Part shown: piece by piece, positions 13,326 to 25,410 of the stretch | Layout: every line of letters starts with the position of its first letter | Position numbering within the stretch: the first letter of the stretch is position 1 | DNA from: Cinclus cinclus | Lineage: Eukaryota; Chordata; Aves; Passeriformes; Cinclidae | Assembly: GCF_963662255.1 (NCBI RefSeq) | Contig: NC_085052.1 | Span: forward strand, 11,429,807 to 11,493,806 | DNA: 64,000 nt | Reading direction: 5' to 3' | Translations under genes and position numbers: made by a program | Notes under the pieces: generated by a model | What the model was told of the DNA's origin: nothing | Seen by the model: the letters and a program-made list of their open reading frames with translations, nothing else | Databases searched by the model: none

Positions 13326-13949
13326 TCAAATGACGCAGTAATTCCTTCCTCTGATACAGCCTATTAAGCAGAGGGGCAGACAGCATTTAAAGCAAAGCTA
13401 TAATACACTAGCTTTAGTTTATCAGCTCTTGTATTGGATCTCAATAATGAGCAGAGATGTTTCACAGTAGCTCAAAGTCCACTGTGAAGGGAAAAAAAAA
13501 AAAAATCAATCTCTGGTTGAGCTTATAAAAGGTCCCTATTCTGATTTTACTTAACTGTTGTCTAACATAGGAATTTTTCCCTACTTCAAATGATGTTATA
13601 AGAAGTAAGAACACAGGAAAAAAAAAAGGAAGCTATAAATGCACACATTTGGGGGAATAACAATAGAAAAAGGGAAGTGGTGCTGCACTTCATGGCAGCA
13701 AAGCATGCCTGAACCTCAAAAACAGGAGAAATGTTATGTCCTTTTCCAGACCTTTTGCTCAAAAAAAAAGTGGGAAGAAGAGAATTATCCAGAGAGAAGC
13801 AAGTGGATGAATCTTTTCAGGGTCAATAGCAGATGTATCACCTTGTCTGGAGGATACTGGTTACTGAAAGCTGTGCAACATGAAACAGAGTCTGGGTTCT
13901 TTGTATGGTGATGAGTCTTTGTTTTATAGGCTGAGATAAACTATACTAA
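13326..13949. other. Spacer between two CR1 fragments, possibly the degraded 5' part of the older one
   Basis: Contains an A14 run (13492-13505) and an A9-like run near 13620. No gene is seen. The open frame at 13639-13911 has no family resemblance. The stretch from about 13640 may be a poorly preserved upstream extension of the old CR1 that is clear from about 13950, but I could not align it. Confidence 0.4.
13492..13505. repeat. Poly-A run (A14)
   Basis: A short mononucleotide microsatellite 3' of the young CR1 fragment, with no separate insertion attached to it. Confidence 0.7.
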
Positions 13950-14640
13950 GTAGTGGGAATTTGGATTTGATTCCACTAAGGAGAAACTGTTAAGGACTCA
14001 AAGGTGGAAAGCAATGCAGATGAAAGTGATCATAAGACAGCAGAGGAAGGCAAAGAGTTCAGGAGAATGAGGACAGTGGGCTTAAAAAAAAAAAAAAAAT
14101 CAGACTTTAACATGTTCAGAACTGTGAGGGATGGTCTCTTGGGAAGATAATCTAAGGTAGGGAGGAATGCAGAGGATGTGGTAGTGCTGAAAGGGACTGT
14201 ACAAAAAGCACAGTAACAGCCTATCCTGGTACAGAGCAAAGCTAGTGAACATAGCTTGAAACCAATATGGTTACATTAGGAGCACTTTGAAGGCTGAACA
14301 ATCAAAAAGCAACTGTAGAGAAAGTGGGAACAAGGATAAAGACTAGCATAAGCAAGCAGGGATAAATCAGAAAGGCTAAGGCACAAGTCGAATTACAACT
14401 AACAAGGACATAAAAGCAACAAAGAAAGCTCTATAAATACATTAAAAGAAGAGAGGAAAGAAAAGCATATGCCCATCAGTTAATGGAGATCAACAAATCT
14501 GATGATGCTGAGAGCGCAATATTATCTCTGTGCAGAAAAACAGGTTAGTTGTGACCCAACATTTAATACAATCATAGTAAGAAGAGAGGTGGAGAGAATA
14601 GGGAACAAGTTGCAAACTGCTTTAACAAGTTAGGGCTTGC
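13950..14640 (+). mobile_element. Old CR1 LINE, internal ORF2 fragment (sense)
   Basis: About 690 bases closely follow the remembered order of an old amniote CR1 between the endonuclease and reverse-transcriptase parts of ORF2. Landmarks in order are: AAAGTGATCATAAGACAGCA, GAGGACAGTGGGCTT followed by an A run and CAGACTTTAACA, CTTGGGAAGATAATCTAAG, GTGCTGAAAGGGAC, CCAATATGGTTACATTAGGA, GATAAATCAGAAAGGCTAAG, GCACAAGTCGAATTACA, GACATAAAAGCAACAAAGAA, TCTATAAATACATTAAAAGA, CAGTTAATGGAGA, TGATGATGCTGAGA, and GGTTAGTTGTGACC followed by TTAATACAATCA. Frames are broken by many stops and indels, and no protein survives. Copies of this type are conspicuous in turtles and crocodilians, so it probably predates modern birds. 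The A16 run at 14084-14099 lies at a point where the family has only a short A stretch, so it grew after insertion. The 3' boundary is uncertain. Confidence 0.82.
14084..14099. repeat. Poly-A run (A16) inside the old CR1
   Basis: A pure A16 run follows GGACAGTGGGCTT inside the old CR1 fragment and is followed by the family sequence TCAGACTTTAACA. It therefore looks like expansion of a short A stretch inside the element, not a new insertion. Confidence 0.75.
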
Positions 14641-15676
14641 TAGCCCAGGGATATTAAAATATAGGAAATTTAGGTGTGAATTTAGCCCTGTGACTCAGCA
14701 CCAACCACCAGTGCTGTACATCTGTATCCCCAGAATAAGTGGGCAGATGTATTGTTCCAGAAGCTTTTTGGTATCTGACCTTGGCAAGAAGGTGGGGATA
14801 ATAAAGCACCCAGAATATTTCTGGAGATAAGAAAAAGTACATTTTCACAAAGGCAAATCTCAGCATTCTGAAGACTTCTTTCTTCTTTTTTTTTTTTGCC
14901 AATTCCTTGAATCTGTTCATCTGAGAAGTGTGAAAAGGGCCCCAGTTACCAGTTCAGTGCAATTGAGTAATTCCAGCTTTGTTCTGTCATTTTCCATGGA
15001 GGTCAGCCTTCAGAAAAATATAGAAACAGTTCCTATAGTCAGAAACACAACTCCTTGGTGTTATCAGATGTGCTACCCAGCAGTTTCTGCTGCGAAGTCA
15101 AGGTATAGACAACCTCTTACACTCCAAGAGGTTGTAAACTCTCCTGGCTGGCCAGGATGTCTCCCTGCCTACCATGCTCCATATGGCACAGACCAGATGA
15201 AGTGTGTGCTCTCAGAACTCCAAGTTTTAACTGTCCTCTATTAATAACACAGATTCTTCTCTCTACAACACAAAGTGACTCCACAGAATTTTCTGGTAAG
15301 GGAAATTATAGCTTGGCATCTGTTCTTTTCACTGCCAGAACCAGATTGCTCATCTTGTTATAACTTACAAAATTGCTCAAGACCTGCAAGGAGAAAATGG
15401 ATTTTCAATATGGCCTTTTTTTTGTTTTAATAGGCACACTTAAGATCATGAAAAGCACCATGTCACTTCCAAACACTGCTGCACTTTTCCAGGGCAGACA
15501 TCACAAGGGCATTAAGAAATAAAACCAAGGAGCTTCAAAACATTATATCCCAACACTGATACCAAGATCATCTGATTGAAAGCTCTGTGCAGTACTGTCC
15601 CATTTCAGCTCAGCTGGGAGCAAGTCTACCATTTAACCCTGCTGCTGAGGGAACACAGCAGAAAACATCTCAGAAC
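14641..15676. other. Unique DNA, no gene seen
   Basis: A 12-base T run lies at 14886-14897. The open frames (14930-15244 and 15157-15363) overlap in different frames and have no recognisable features. Some of the first 200 bases may be further decayed CR1, but I could not follow it. Confidence 0.45.
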
Positions 15677-15736
15677 ATACACACACACAAAAAAAAAAAA
15701 AAAACAAAAAAAAAAAAACAAACAAACAAAAAAAAA
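15677..15736. repeat. Compound microsatellite: (AC)n, long A runs, (CAAA)n
   Basis: A short AC dinucleotide stretch passes into two long A runs split by a single C, then two or three AAAC units, then a final A run. It keeps ORFs open in two frames (15576-15787), which explains the K/Q/N-rich translations there. No function is evident. Confidence 0.9.
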
Positions 15737-18700
15737 TTTTGTAGCTATTCCCCTCTCCTGCAATATCTTCATTTACAGGTGAACTAAACTCCCACAGCTG
15801 GGATTTCTAACTGAGACACAAAAAAAACTTTTAAGAACATGACACAATGGCACAGATTCAGAAGAGGAGGCACCCTGGCAGTTAGGATTTATATTCCTAT
15901 TGACTATCACCCATGTTAGGGGATAGAAGGACCACACAGCCAAGAGAGCTGTATATCTGCATTCAACTGTGCTCTCTGCTGAATAGAGGTTACATTAAAT
16001 CAATAGAGAAGATTATTCTTGACTTTTATCCTGCTGCCACACCTTGCCAGCATGATAAAATTGACAACCAGCTGCTGGGTTACACGTGGCTTTCCTAAGC
16101 CTCACATGAGTCAACAACAGAAATAAAACTCCAAGAGATCAGAATCTGTGGAAAACAGCATACCCTTGCAGATAATGTGCCTTCTACAAAATCTTCACAG
16201 GACAAGTGAATGTCTCCATTCCAATTTCTTTATGAATGTCTCCATTTGAATTTCTTTATAGGGCAGTCCACCTGTTGTGTTTGCCAAATGTCATCCAGAG
16301 ACTAGGGAACATTAACAAATACCCATTATCCATTTGTTTGTATCTCATGTATTATTGCCCCTGCACCACAAACCTCCACATCTTGAAGGCTCAGTCCACA
16401 GCTGGCCATGTCTCAGAAAGCATTTTCAATAGGCAGCATCCACACACAGACACTGAAGCAGTAGACAAGCTCAAAATAGAGTCCAGTTCCAGCATAAAAG
16501 ATCAGCCTTTGGTGGCTGCTGAGAACACCAGAACACAAAAGCCAGGAAAATAAAAATGGTCTGACTTCCAAGTCAAACTGTCCCACTTCTCTTAGGCTCA
16601 CACTTCTGATTTAGCCTCTTTACATGTCCTCTTCCCTATCCCTGCTCAGTCAGGCCTTAGCAGAATCCAGAAGGGAAACCCACAAATATGGTACAAGCTT
16701 CTAAAAGTAAATATGAACTCCAAAACCATCATATTCACATTACTAAGGAAATTATTTCTACAAAATTGCCTTGAGAGTCTGTCTCTGTCACCTCCCTGGA
16801 TTCCCAGTTCAGCAGGTACATTCAGCTCAGGGGCACCCATGGCTAATAATGCTGCATCCTGGTTGTTGGTCAGCAGCTGAGCACAGGGAGTTTCTCCTCC
16901 CTCTTCTCAAGCATCACAGAAGCAGCACACAGGATGCTTTTCTTCCAGGAGGAGCAGCTGGAACCATCTCAACAAAGCTGAGGGGTCAGGGTGAGAAGCA
17001 CTGTACCCTGGAGAGATGCAGTCTCTATTCCACAGGTGCATTGTGTAGCTCAGCCAGGTAATGTAGCTGTGCTGGCTTGACTTATAAATCACGCATTAGC
17101 ATTTTCATTCTCTGTCCACAGGGCACACAAAACTAGCCAGCATGGTTCACAACTCAGTTCAGTAGCAGAGCTGCTGTTCCAAGGGCATTCATTAAGTGCA
17201 AGTGGCCACAGGAAACAGACACAGCACAGTGACTGTTCCCCTTCAAGTGTTTTCAGAAGACACTTTTTCTAATGTTCTGGCATTTGATATTAAAAGATCA
17301 CTCCTCCATCAGTTTCATCTCCCTCCAGCACAAGTCTTCGCTACCTAAAAATTTCTCAACTGCTTCTCTCAAAGGATTCCAAGATCTGCACTACTCTTCA
17401 CGTGTGAAATCACAACCCTTCCCATACATGCAGAAATCCTGCATTGCACTGACAAAGCCAGGGATACAGTCCACAGAAATCTCCTTTCAGCATGAAGTTT
17501 GTGCTCTTTATACCAGTGATTTCAAGATTAGTCTAGATTATAGACAGAGGATCAGTGGTTCCACTCCACTGCCATTCTTTTCTGGTAATATACAATTGGG
17601 TAATACAGAACAGCACCAAATAATGTAAACACCAAAATAATGAAAGATAAAACATAAGGGGGTTATAGGAGCTGCAGCTTCAAGTGGCATTTGCCAAGGT
17701 AAAAATCAGTAAACGCACTCTGCATTCCAAGGGAACAGACACCTGTAAGTATTTTGAGAAAATAAGCCATTGAAAATGAGATAAGAGAAAGGCTATGACT
17801 GAGCTGAATTCAGGAACATAAAAAATACTGGGACTAATTCCAACCAAGGCTCAATCTGTGCAACACCACAGGTTAAAGGGACTGATGATGCTCAGAGTTT
17901 ACTAGACCTGAAGACTCTGAAAAGAAATAATGAAATCCAGAGATTACCTCTATCAAATGAGGAAGTGTTCACTGAATGCCCTGAGAGCGCCACCATTTAA
18001 ACCTTAAAAATAAAAAAATACCACCACCTACAGTCATTAAAACTGTTTTTAAAAGTCAAATTTTGATTACAGAAATGTAATCTGGAAACAGTCTGTGAAT
18101 CTGAATTATGGTGAGTCATGCATATTTTATTTCCTTCTTCAAATGTAAATGAATGCCTAATGTATTTAAAGTTTCATCTATTGCCAGGTTGTTTTACCAG
18201 CAGATGTACAAAGGGAAAGAGATGACAAGGAAGCTAGAAGCAAGATAGTTTTCTCAGTAATTGAAATCCTGAGCATAGCAGCACAGTAGATACAGCCATA
18301 GTCCACATATCCTGGATGGTAAAGAAAAAGACAAAGGAAAGAGTAAACAGTCAAGGAGAATGGGAAGAAAAAAAAATAATTTTCATTGGTACTGGGATGA
18401 AATGTGATAGGTAGAAGTCACAGCTGCTGGTTTTGTTGTGCTTACCCCAAACCACCATGATGGTCTCTCAATGAACCATCAGGTTCTTGTCTCTCGAGTA
18501 TCTTGACCATCCTGAAGTTTCCTCCAATGCACAGGAAGTAATTTCCAGGAACCAGCAACACCAAAGTACATCCATCATGCCCTCCCCTCTTTCCCTGATT
18601 TCTGCATGGGACATTTGGGAAGCTAGGCAGCACAGGAAACTTGGAAGATGGAAAACACATGGAGAAGGGAAAAGGATGTTTTCAAAACTTGCCATCTGGT

Positions 18701-19130
18701 TTGTCTTACCAGATAGCCCAGACCTGTGAAAAGTGGTGCAAAAACCATCTGTCTGCCTATTTGTGCTCTGGAGAAGCCCCAAGGAGCCTGCAGAGAGGGC
18801 AAGGTGGACAGACCAGCCTACAGGTGCAGAAGAGATAATAAATTGCCACAGCTTTGAAAGAATAGCCAGGTCTCAGAAAAATATTCTGTCCAAGAAACAG
18901 AAACAACTCAAGGCCTTTAAGGGAAAGCAAAAAGCAACTTCTAGTTTGGCAAACTCTGAGCCCCACACCTATTCTACCTCACACAGCACCAAAGCTTTAT
19001 CATGACCAAGAGGTCTGGAAAATGACCAAATCATTGAAAGCAAAGGAGTATTTCCAGTAACATATTCCTTTCACCTAGTTTATTCTTAATGACTAGAAGC
19101 TGCTGCTCACAGAACAGTAGGCATGCGAGA
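15737..19130. other. Unique DNA, no gene seen
   Basis: No supported gene. A 26-bp unit is directly duplicated at 16207-16258. The part at 18040-18200 is A+T-rich, with GAGTCATGCATATTTTAT near 18113-18130, and has the look of conserved noncoding DNA. Overlapping open frames at 18442-18840 occur on both strands and show no family resemblance. Confidence 0.5.
16207..16258. repeat. Two-copy 26-bp tandem duplication
   Basis: The 26-base unit beginning TGAATGTCTCCATT occurs at 16207-16232 and again at 16233-16258. The copies differ at only a few internal positions (CCAATTTC versus TGAATTTC region). It is a recent local slippage duplication without evident function. Confidence 0.85.
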
Positions 19131-19440
19131 TGGAAGGAAACCAAAGAACCAATTAGGTCATTAATCCATCAAATTGACAGAAGATTAGTTCCTAGAGCAT
19201 ATTGCATACTGTTTCATCCAGTTTACTTTTAAAAAGCCCCAGAAATGGAGAGTTTATTCATTCCATTAAGGAAATCACCCATAGTTTGTTAAATATCTCT
19301 CATCAGGACAATTTCTATCCTTTCCATCTTACAGTTTTCCTTTTTGTCAATTTTATGTTGCTGTTCTCCGCAGCCTTTTGTAGGCCATTCCCCAGATCAC
19401 ATTCAGCAAGTGCACATGCATCCTTCCTTATCCTCTAGCC
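19131..19440 (-). mobile_element. Old CR1-type LINE 3' portion (antisense)
   Basis: The plus strand keeps an ordered set of blocks seen in old archosaur/turtle CR1 copies read on the complementary strand: CAATTAGGTCATTAATCCATC, TTTCATCCAGTTTACTTTTA followed by AAAAGCCCCAG, CCATTAAGGAAATCACCCATA, CTCATCAGGACAATTTCTATC, TTTTTGTCAATTTTATG, and near the end TTTTGTAGGCCATTCCCCAG. In the family these blocks correspond to 'gtttagtttaaaaagtccca', 'cattgggagattattccatag', 'caggaaatttttcctgatatt' and 'tttttcaatttcatccc'. Divergence is heavy and no ORF survives. It belongs with the old fragment at 13950-14640 in age, not with the younger copies at 40.8, 55.8 and 61.4 kb. Both edges are approximate. Confidence 0.72.
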
Positions 19441-22400
19441 ATGTAAACTATATTAAGTAATTTCACCCTTTACAAATGCATTTTCTTTCAGTCCTTTCGA
19501 TTCAGGAAAAATTGGTAGCTTCTTTTGGGATATTTCCCCCCTTAACTTCCCTTCCACTCATCTCTATGAACTGCTGTCCCACTGGATTTGAAAAATACTG
19601 CTACATTGATCTGCTGGAAGTACTAAGACAAAAAGACACAAATGATTACGGAATAATATCAAGTGCACCAAAGTCATTCCAGATGGGAAATATAACACAG
19701 ACAATTTTCTTCTTTCATGAGACAATGGGATGGAAGATTGGCTGGCTGTCCACTTCTCTCTCAGTAAGAGGTGTTATTCAAGTGTCCCTTTACCTGCCTA
19801 GCTGAATGATCAGGCCAACCTCTGGTACAGAGTAAAAAGGCAAGCACGAACACACAGAAAACACTCCCAGGCAAGCACATCCCCTATTGACACCATTACA
19901 TGCAGCCATGGCAGAGATTTGGATCTCAAGGCACCACTTCTCCTTCTAGGTAACATTTCAACCTCCCCATGGGCTGAACAGGAGAGCAGCTGCAGTAATT
20001 GCTTCTGGGACAGCTGACTGTAGTCAAGGTCCAGGCTGCCCTTCGTTAGATGCCAAAAATCTCAGCTGAAGACTGGCTACACACTGGAGAAATCAGAAGG
20101 GACAGAATCCCTTCCAGTCTGAGAGCTGGAAATCAGAGAGGGATCACACACCACAGGGCTCCAAAACAGAACAAACCATTCTAACAAGATGTTTTTGATT
20201 AAGCAGGAAATAAAGATTAATTTCTTAGTACAGGATCTAACGGAGTTGCCGCCTGTAATTACAGGCAGAGGAGTGCCAGAGACAGCACAGCCTCTGGGTA
20301 TCCCCAGGCAGAGATTCACAAGGGAGATAGTTCTTCTCAGGGTAATTGCTTATGGACTTGCCCAAGTAGAAATACTGCAAAACACACTGCACAGTAGTCC
20401 AGTCCCATTGAAACAAGAAGCTTGTGCAGATTTCTATCTGATGGCCAGGACAGCACAGCCACATGGGCCATTCCCTGCAGCCCCACTGACTTAAGAGGGA
20501 GGGACATTCACCAGCCAGAGCACACTTGGGCAAGGATGAGCTCTTGTCTCTGTCTGTCCACTGCAGGCCACTTGGTTCAACTGGAGGGGAAAGAAAATAG
20601 ATTATTTCTGGGTTTGGAGAGCCACAGGCTACTAGCAGAGTCCAGAGGTGTTTCAGCTTCAGGAAGTGTCTGAGCTTTCAACAGGTAAACATTCTCTGCT
20701 CCTAGTTGAGAACAGGAGCTGAGGATCATAAGCAACAGAAAACTGCTCCTGACAACACCAGCTCTGTCTCCTCCTCGCACAAGGGAGGAGATCTCATTAA
20801 TGCATTTTTACTTTATGCCATCATAATCTCTCTTGACTTTCAGTGGCTTTGAGCTACAACCACACACCTTGAAGAGCCTGATAAACTCAACTTTAAACTG
20901 ATTATTGAAATATCCAAGCTGTTCATGCAATGACTGCCAGCTGAAGCTGTACTCTCTTCACTGCTTAATCTTCACTTACAGTGACAGAATTCATTTGTTC
21001 TTTCCCATTGCACTCCTTATACCCAACTGTGCATTCCCAAACCCTCACACATACCCCTCTTCCCACCTCCAACGAGCACACTGCTTACAGGATTTCTGGA
21101 AATAGCTCATTTAAGGTAGAGCTTATTTGTTTCAAGCAATAAACAAACAAGAAAAAGCTAAAGGAACAACTCAATTGCTGTTTAATTGAGAAAAAAACTA
21201 GGGCATCTTTGATAACTTTATGTGCAGCAGCAGCAGAACTTCATATTTAATTATTTTCCACTTCCTCTTCTGAATTCCTAAGCAATATTAAGTAGCATCA
21301 GCTCTCCACACTGCCAGAAGCAATTGCATTTAGAAATATGATGTCCCAACATAACTTTAAGAAGAAGCTATAAGCACCAAGATGAAGCTACCACACCCAG
21401 AAAGGGGAATGGAGGTCTTTCACCACCCTGCCACCACCTATGGCTTCAAGCAATCCATAGACTTACCTGAGCCTTAAGGCCTCAGCAGAGTGACAAATCC
21501 CCACACCTCTGCCATGACAGACAAGTCCTTCCTCTAAGCTGCCTCCAGCTCCTTTCATTCTCCTCCAGACCAAAAGACAGAAGGAAGAACCCAGAGCTCT
21601 CAATCCAGAGGCACACCCCATATTGTTAACTTCTTACTCCTCCTCCCCAATGCAAATTTGAAGGTTCTTTCCCTTTGCAGCTGTTCCCACTCTCTCCTGA
21701 GGGCCACAGAAGCCAGGGCAGACAGCTGCAGCTTTCTGTAGAAAAGGTCACTTGCTGATTGCTTGCCAGGTGAGGGACAATGTCCATCCCCGTGAGGAAG
21801 GCAGATATCATCTCCTCTGCATGACATTTGCACAGTGCTTTGGAACACAGCTATGTAAATGTACAGCAATCAGGGATGTTGTTCAAATCCTGCAAACCTA
21901 TCCAAAACCCAGAGGGCAATGCATTCAAGTATCTATGTCTGCATACTTAACAATCAGAAATGAAGTACAGGGCCTGTATCAAGTCCAGGTTTACTCAGAT
22001 CCATGGCGAACATTTCACCACAGTTTTGCTGAAAAGCAAAATTCTCTCCAAAGAGAACACAATTCAAAACATCTGAAGAGATGGAGTGACATTGCATTTG
22101 TCATTGCCATGGCCAGAAAATTACCCAACCCAATCAACAGCATGTAAGCCTTTGCAGGTGGGTCAGTGAAAGCCTGAGGCACAGATCAGCAGGTACAGTG
22201 GAGGTCAAACAGCACCATGGTGTGGGCACTGAGGCCAGCAGACACTTTGAAAACACATGGATTTGAAGACACCACTTGGCAAAGTGTCATTTTCTACTTC
22301 TCTTCCACTGAAGCCATGGGAACACTAACACTGCAACCCTCCCCCACCTTCCTCAGCCTGTTTATGTCCCAGATAAAAGATTTGGCAGTGGTGATTTACC

Positions 22401-25194
22401 CTATCCCTGTATACGATGCAATCAGATGTTTAGAAACACGAGTCCTGAATTCCAACTATTGTGCGTTCTTATTTTTTTACCTCACAGATCAAAAAGCTTT
22501 TTGCACATTTTCTGTTATGTAACATGATCCACTGACCTAAGACATTTGCCTTTACCAATAAAATACCCTGGAAGTGACAGGTAAAAAGTGCTGGCACTCC
22601 ACAGGGCAATAGATGTGAAATACTCTAGTACTTTTGTCCAGAGTTTTCCATGAAGCTCCCTGTTTAATGAGTCCATCACCAGGTTTAATGACCTACCAGA
22701 GCTTTAGAAACACTTTTCCCTCCTCATCAATGATTCACATGCAGTCTTAAAGCTGTGCACAGATTAAAGAGGCTGCTGCTCTCCCACCTCGTTTCAACCC
22801 AAAGTGGTTTTAAATATTTCATCTCACCACAGAACTCTTCTGTACACATCCCAAAGGTGCTCTGAGAAGCTCTCACCGGGAGTTCAGCATTACCTGGCAG
22901 AGGGCCTGCTGGCACTACAAGGAAGCTGTCACCGCCAGGCATGCCCACATCCTATATTTACTTTCTTTAATGAGTCCTGCATGACCCCAGCTGCCAAGAA
23001 TGGGGATAGGATTTTCTGAGTTAGTTGATGCTTTTTATGGAAAAACAGATGGAAGGCCTGATTGCAGGGACAGAACAAAGAAGTACTTGATCTGTAGTCA
23101 CTGGGGTCAGCAGGGGTTTTCCTTCGACTTCAAGGGAAATAGAGTTATGACCCTTTTCTTCTCAGCTCTGAGGGGATTTAGAGGGTATCCAGAAACATAG
23201 GCTGGATCTTGCACTTCCCAGGTGAACATGTCAAGGATTAGCAGTCTAATAGGATACCCATAGCACCCTGTAGCTCTTGCTGTGAAGCTACCCTGATGTG
23301 AGAAGTCTCATGATCCAGGCTGCCATAGAGACTTCCCCCCCTCTCCCCACACAAAGCAAAACTCTGCCCTGTGGTGCAGTCCTCATAACACTTTTTTGGT
23401 CCCAGGGAAAGGAGAGCCAAATAGCACAGGGGAGAGGGTGAAAAGACCTAGAACCACCCCCCAGCTTTGCCAATGGCAGAATTTTGCTGATACCACTCCA
23501 AGACACGACTTTGCCTTCTCCCACATGGGAATGATACCAGCAGATCTCACATTCTAAACCTCTGCCAGCTTAGTGGTCCTTGGCTAACAGTCTCCACATG
23601 CCTGTGGTCTTTCATGACACAGGAAGGTTCCCTCAGAAGATCACCCTGGGGTGCTCTGGAAAATTCCTGACCTTTGGATTTTCATTTAAATCAACTTAAA
23701 CCTTCAGAACCTCCATGGCAGAGAAGAGTCTGCCCCCAGAGAAAAAGCTCCCTTTGCAAAGTGGTTGAAGAACCAGAAAGTGGTTGAGGAACCAGATGAT
23801 TCCCCTATGTTCATTTCTTCTCTCACCCCATAATGGAAAATGTGGAAAAAATTCCTTCAAGAGATGGAGAGAATCACATCAGTCCACAGCAGATGTGGCC
23901 AAATCATGAAAAATATTGTTTGTCAGCACACTCAGAAAATGAACCCTTGCCTTCTCCTTTGTAATTCCGCCTTTCCTGAATAAGGAAAGAGTGATGACCT
24001 CTGGAAGCCTGCAAAGGGTAGACCTGACTGAGAGAGAATAGAAAGATCCCTTTACTCAGTGCAAAACCAAACAAAAGTAAGCAATAAAGCACTGCAGAAA
24101 ACAAGCAGGTAAGTACTTGCTTTTTATCTTCAGTCAATACCTTTTCAGCATGGATAATCTCTGAAATCTGATTTCATGTAGTTCTGCAAACCCATACCCC
24201 CTGGGAAGCTTGCATTGCTCTTGCTGAGCATTAGTTCTTACTTCATTTGTCCACACAATCTCTACACAGCTGTCATCTTGACATCCAAGCAAGCTTAAAC
24301 AAAAACATAATCTCTCCATAAAGCACACCTCTCTTCTCAAACAGCTGTTGCTCTCAGGTGTCCCTTTCCACGAAATCCATCACCAAACCACTTTGCCTTC
24401 CTCAGTGAAGGGAGGACATTTAGAGAAGAGAGCTCTGTAGTACATCACAGTCCCAGTTTGCTGTGGCTCATTGCCTCCTTCTTGCTCACTCTAATCCTTC
24501 CTGGAGGAGAAAGGGCTGTGGCACGGATTCTTGGCTAGAGTGACCGCAGCAGCCACAGAAAGATTCATTGCACATCTTCACTGTACAACAAAGCCATCAA
24601 GAAAACAACGTTGCAAGAGAGAGCATTTATTTAAAGGTCTGTGTGATGAACAACTGGACCTTGAGGTGGATGAAGGAGCCAGATAAGGCAAGGAAATATC
24701 CACTCCCATAATGTCAACTCACTCCCTCCTTCTTTCATATTCCTTCTTGTCTAGTGACTCAGGACTTCCACTGAAAAGGAGCTACTCAATGCAGTTCAAC
24801 CCACACCCAGGAAACACCATTACCCCTGCCAGCTCCAGCTGCCTTACTCTGCTCAGCACGGGGTGAATGTCCATGGTTCTGCACAACCCCTGTCCAGAAA
24901 TCCTTGCAACTTAACCACAGCACCAAAGCATTACACCAAAGGAAAGATGCAGGTGCTGGGGTGTTTCCAAACTGCCTTCACCTGGCTGTTTCCAGTGCAG
25001 CTCAGCCAGAGAGCAACACCACAGCCCTCCCGATGAGTTCCTCACTGGAATAACCCCACTGAGCCACCAGGGCTCCTGAAGCAAAGAGCCATCACATAGC
25101 CACTGTGCTACCAAAAACCCTACATGTTCAGAAAGTTTGAATCATACAGAAATCAAAATTTATCAAATCCCAGTCATCTCCAACCCCAGCAAAA
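19441..25194. other. Unique DNA, no gene seen
   Basis: About 5.7 kb without a supportable gene or recognised repeat. A perfect 16-bp palindrome, GCCTGTAATTACAGGC, sits at 20251-20266. A short imperfect duplication of a 'GTGGTTGA.GAACCAGA' unit lies at about 23762-23798. A donor-like CAG|GTAAGT occurs near 24108 and an acceptor-like pyrimidine-AG near 24133; they are too close together to bound an intron. The open frames at 21752-22147 and similar ones have no recognisable content. Confidence 0.5.
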
Positions 25195-25410
25195 CTGGGT
25201 AACCTTAAAGAAGTTTTATCAGGTTTGAATTTATCCCAGGTTATATAAAATTGCCGCAGTAATCTCGAAGATGTGAAACATGGGTACGAGAGTGCAATTA
25301 TGTTAGAGTTGATTGCTTTGAGGAGTTAAGGTAAGTGGAACCAAATTCAAGCTGGTGTGAATCATCACAGTTCCACTGGAGGGAACAGTTACATTATTTA
25401 CTCCGGATGA
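25195..25410. other. CpG-retaining candidate conserved element, possible exon-like segment
   Basis: Four CpG dinucleotides (near 25254, 25265, 25287 and 25403) fall within about 150 bases of otherwise strongly CpG-depleted sequence. A short frame just after 25250 reads NLEDVKHGYESAIMLELIAL, followed within two codons by a stop, and the stop runs into a perfect donor AAG|GTAAGT at 25330/25331. I do not recognise the peptide, and the stop argues against a coding exon. A conserved noncoding element or a noncoding exon are the alternatives. An alignment across birds is the deciding test. Confidence 0.3.

Noticed and set aside
13065..13367. 100-codon plus-strand frame
   Set aside because: It lies almost wholly on the non-coding strand of the CR1 3' end.
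24060..24140. Close CAG|GTAAGT donor and TTTTTATCTTCAG acceptor pair
   Set aside because: Only about 20 bases lie between donor and acceptor, too short for an intron, and no open exon flanks them.
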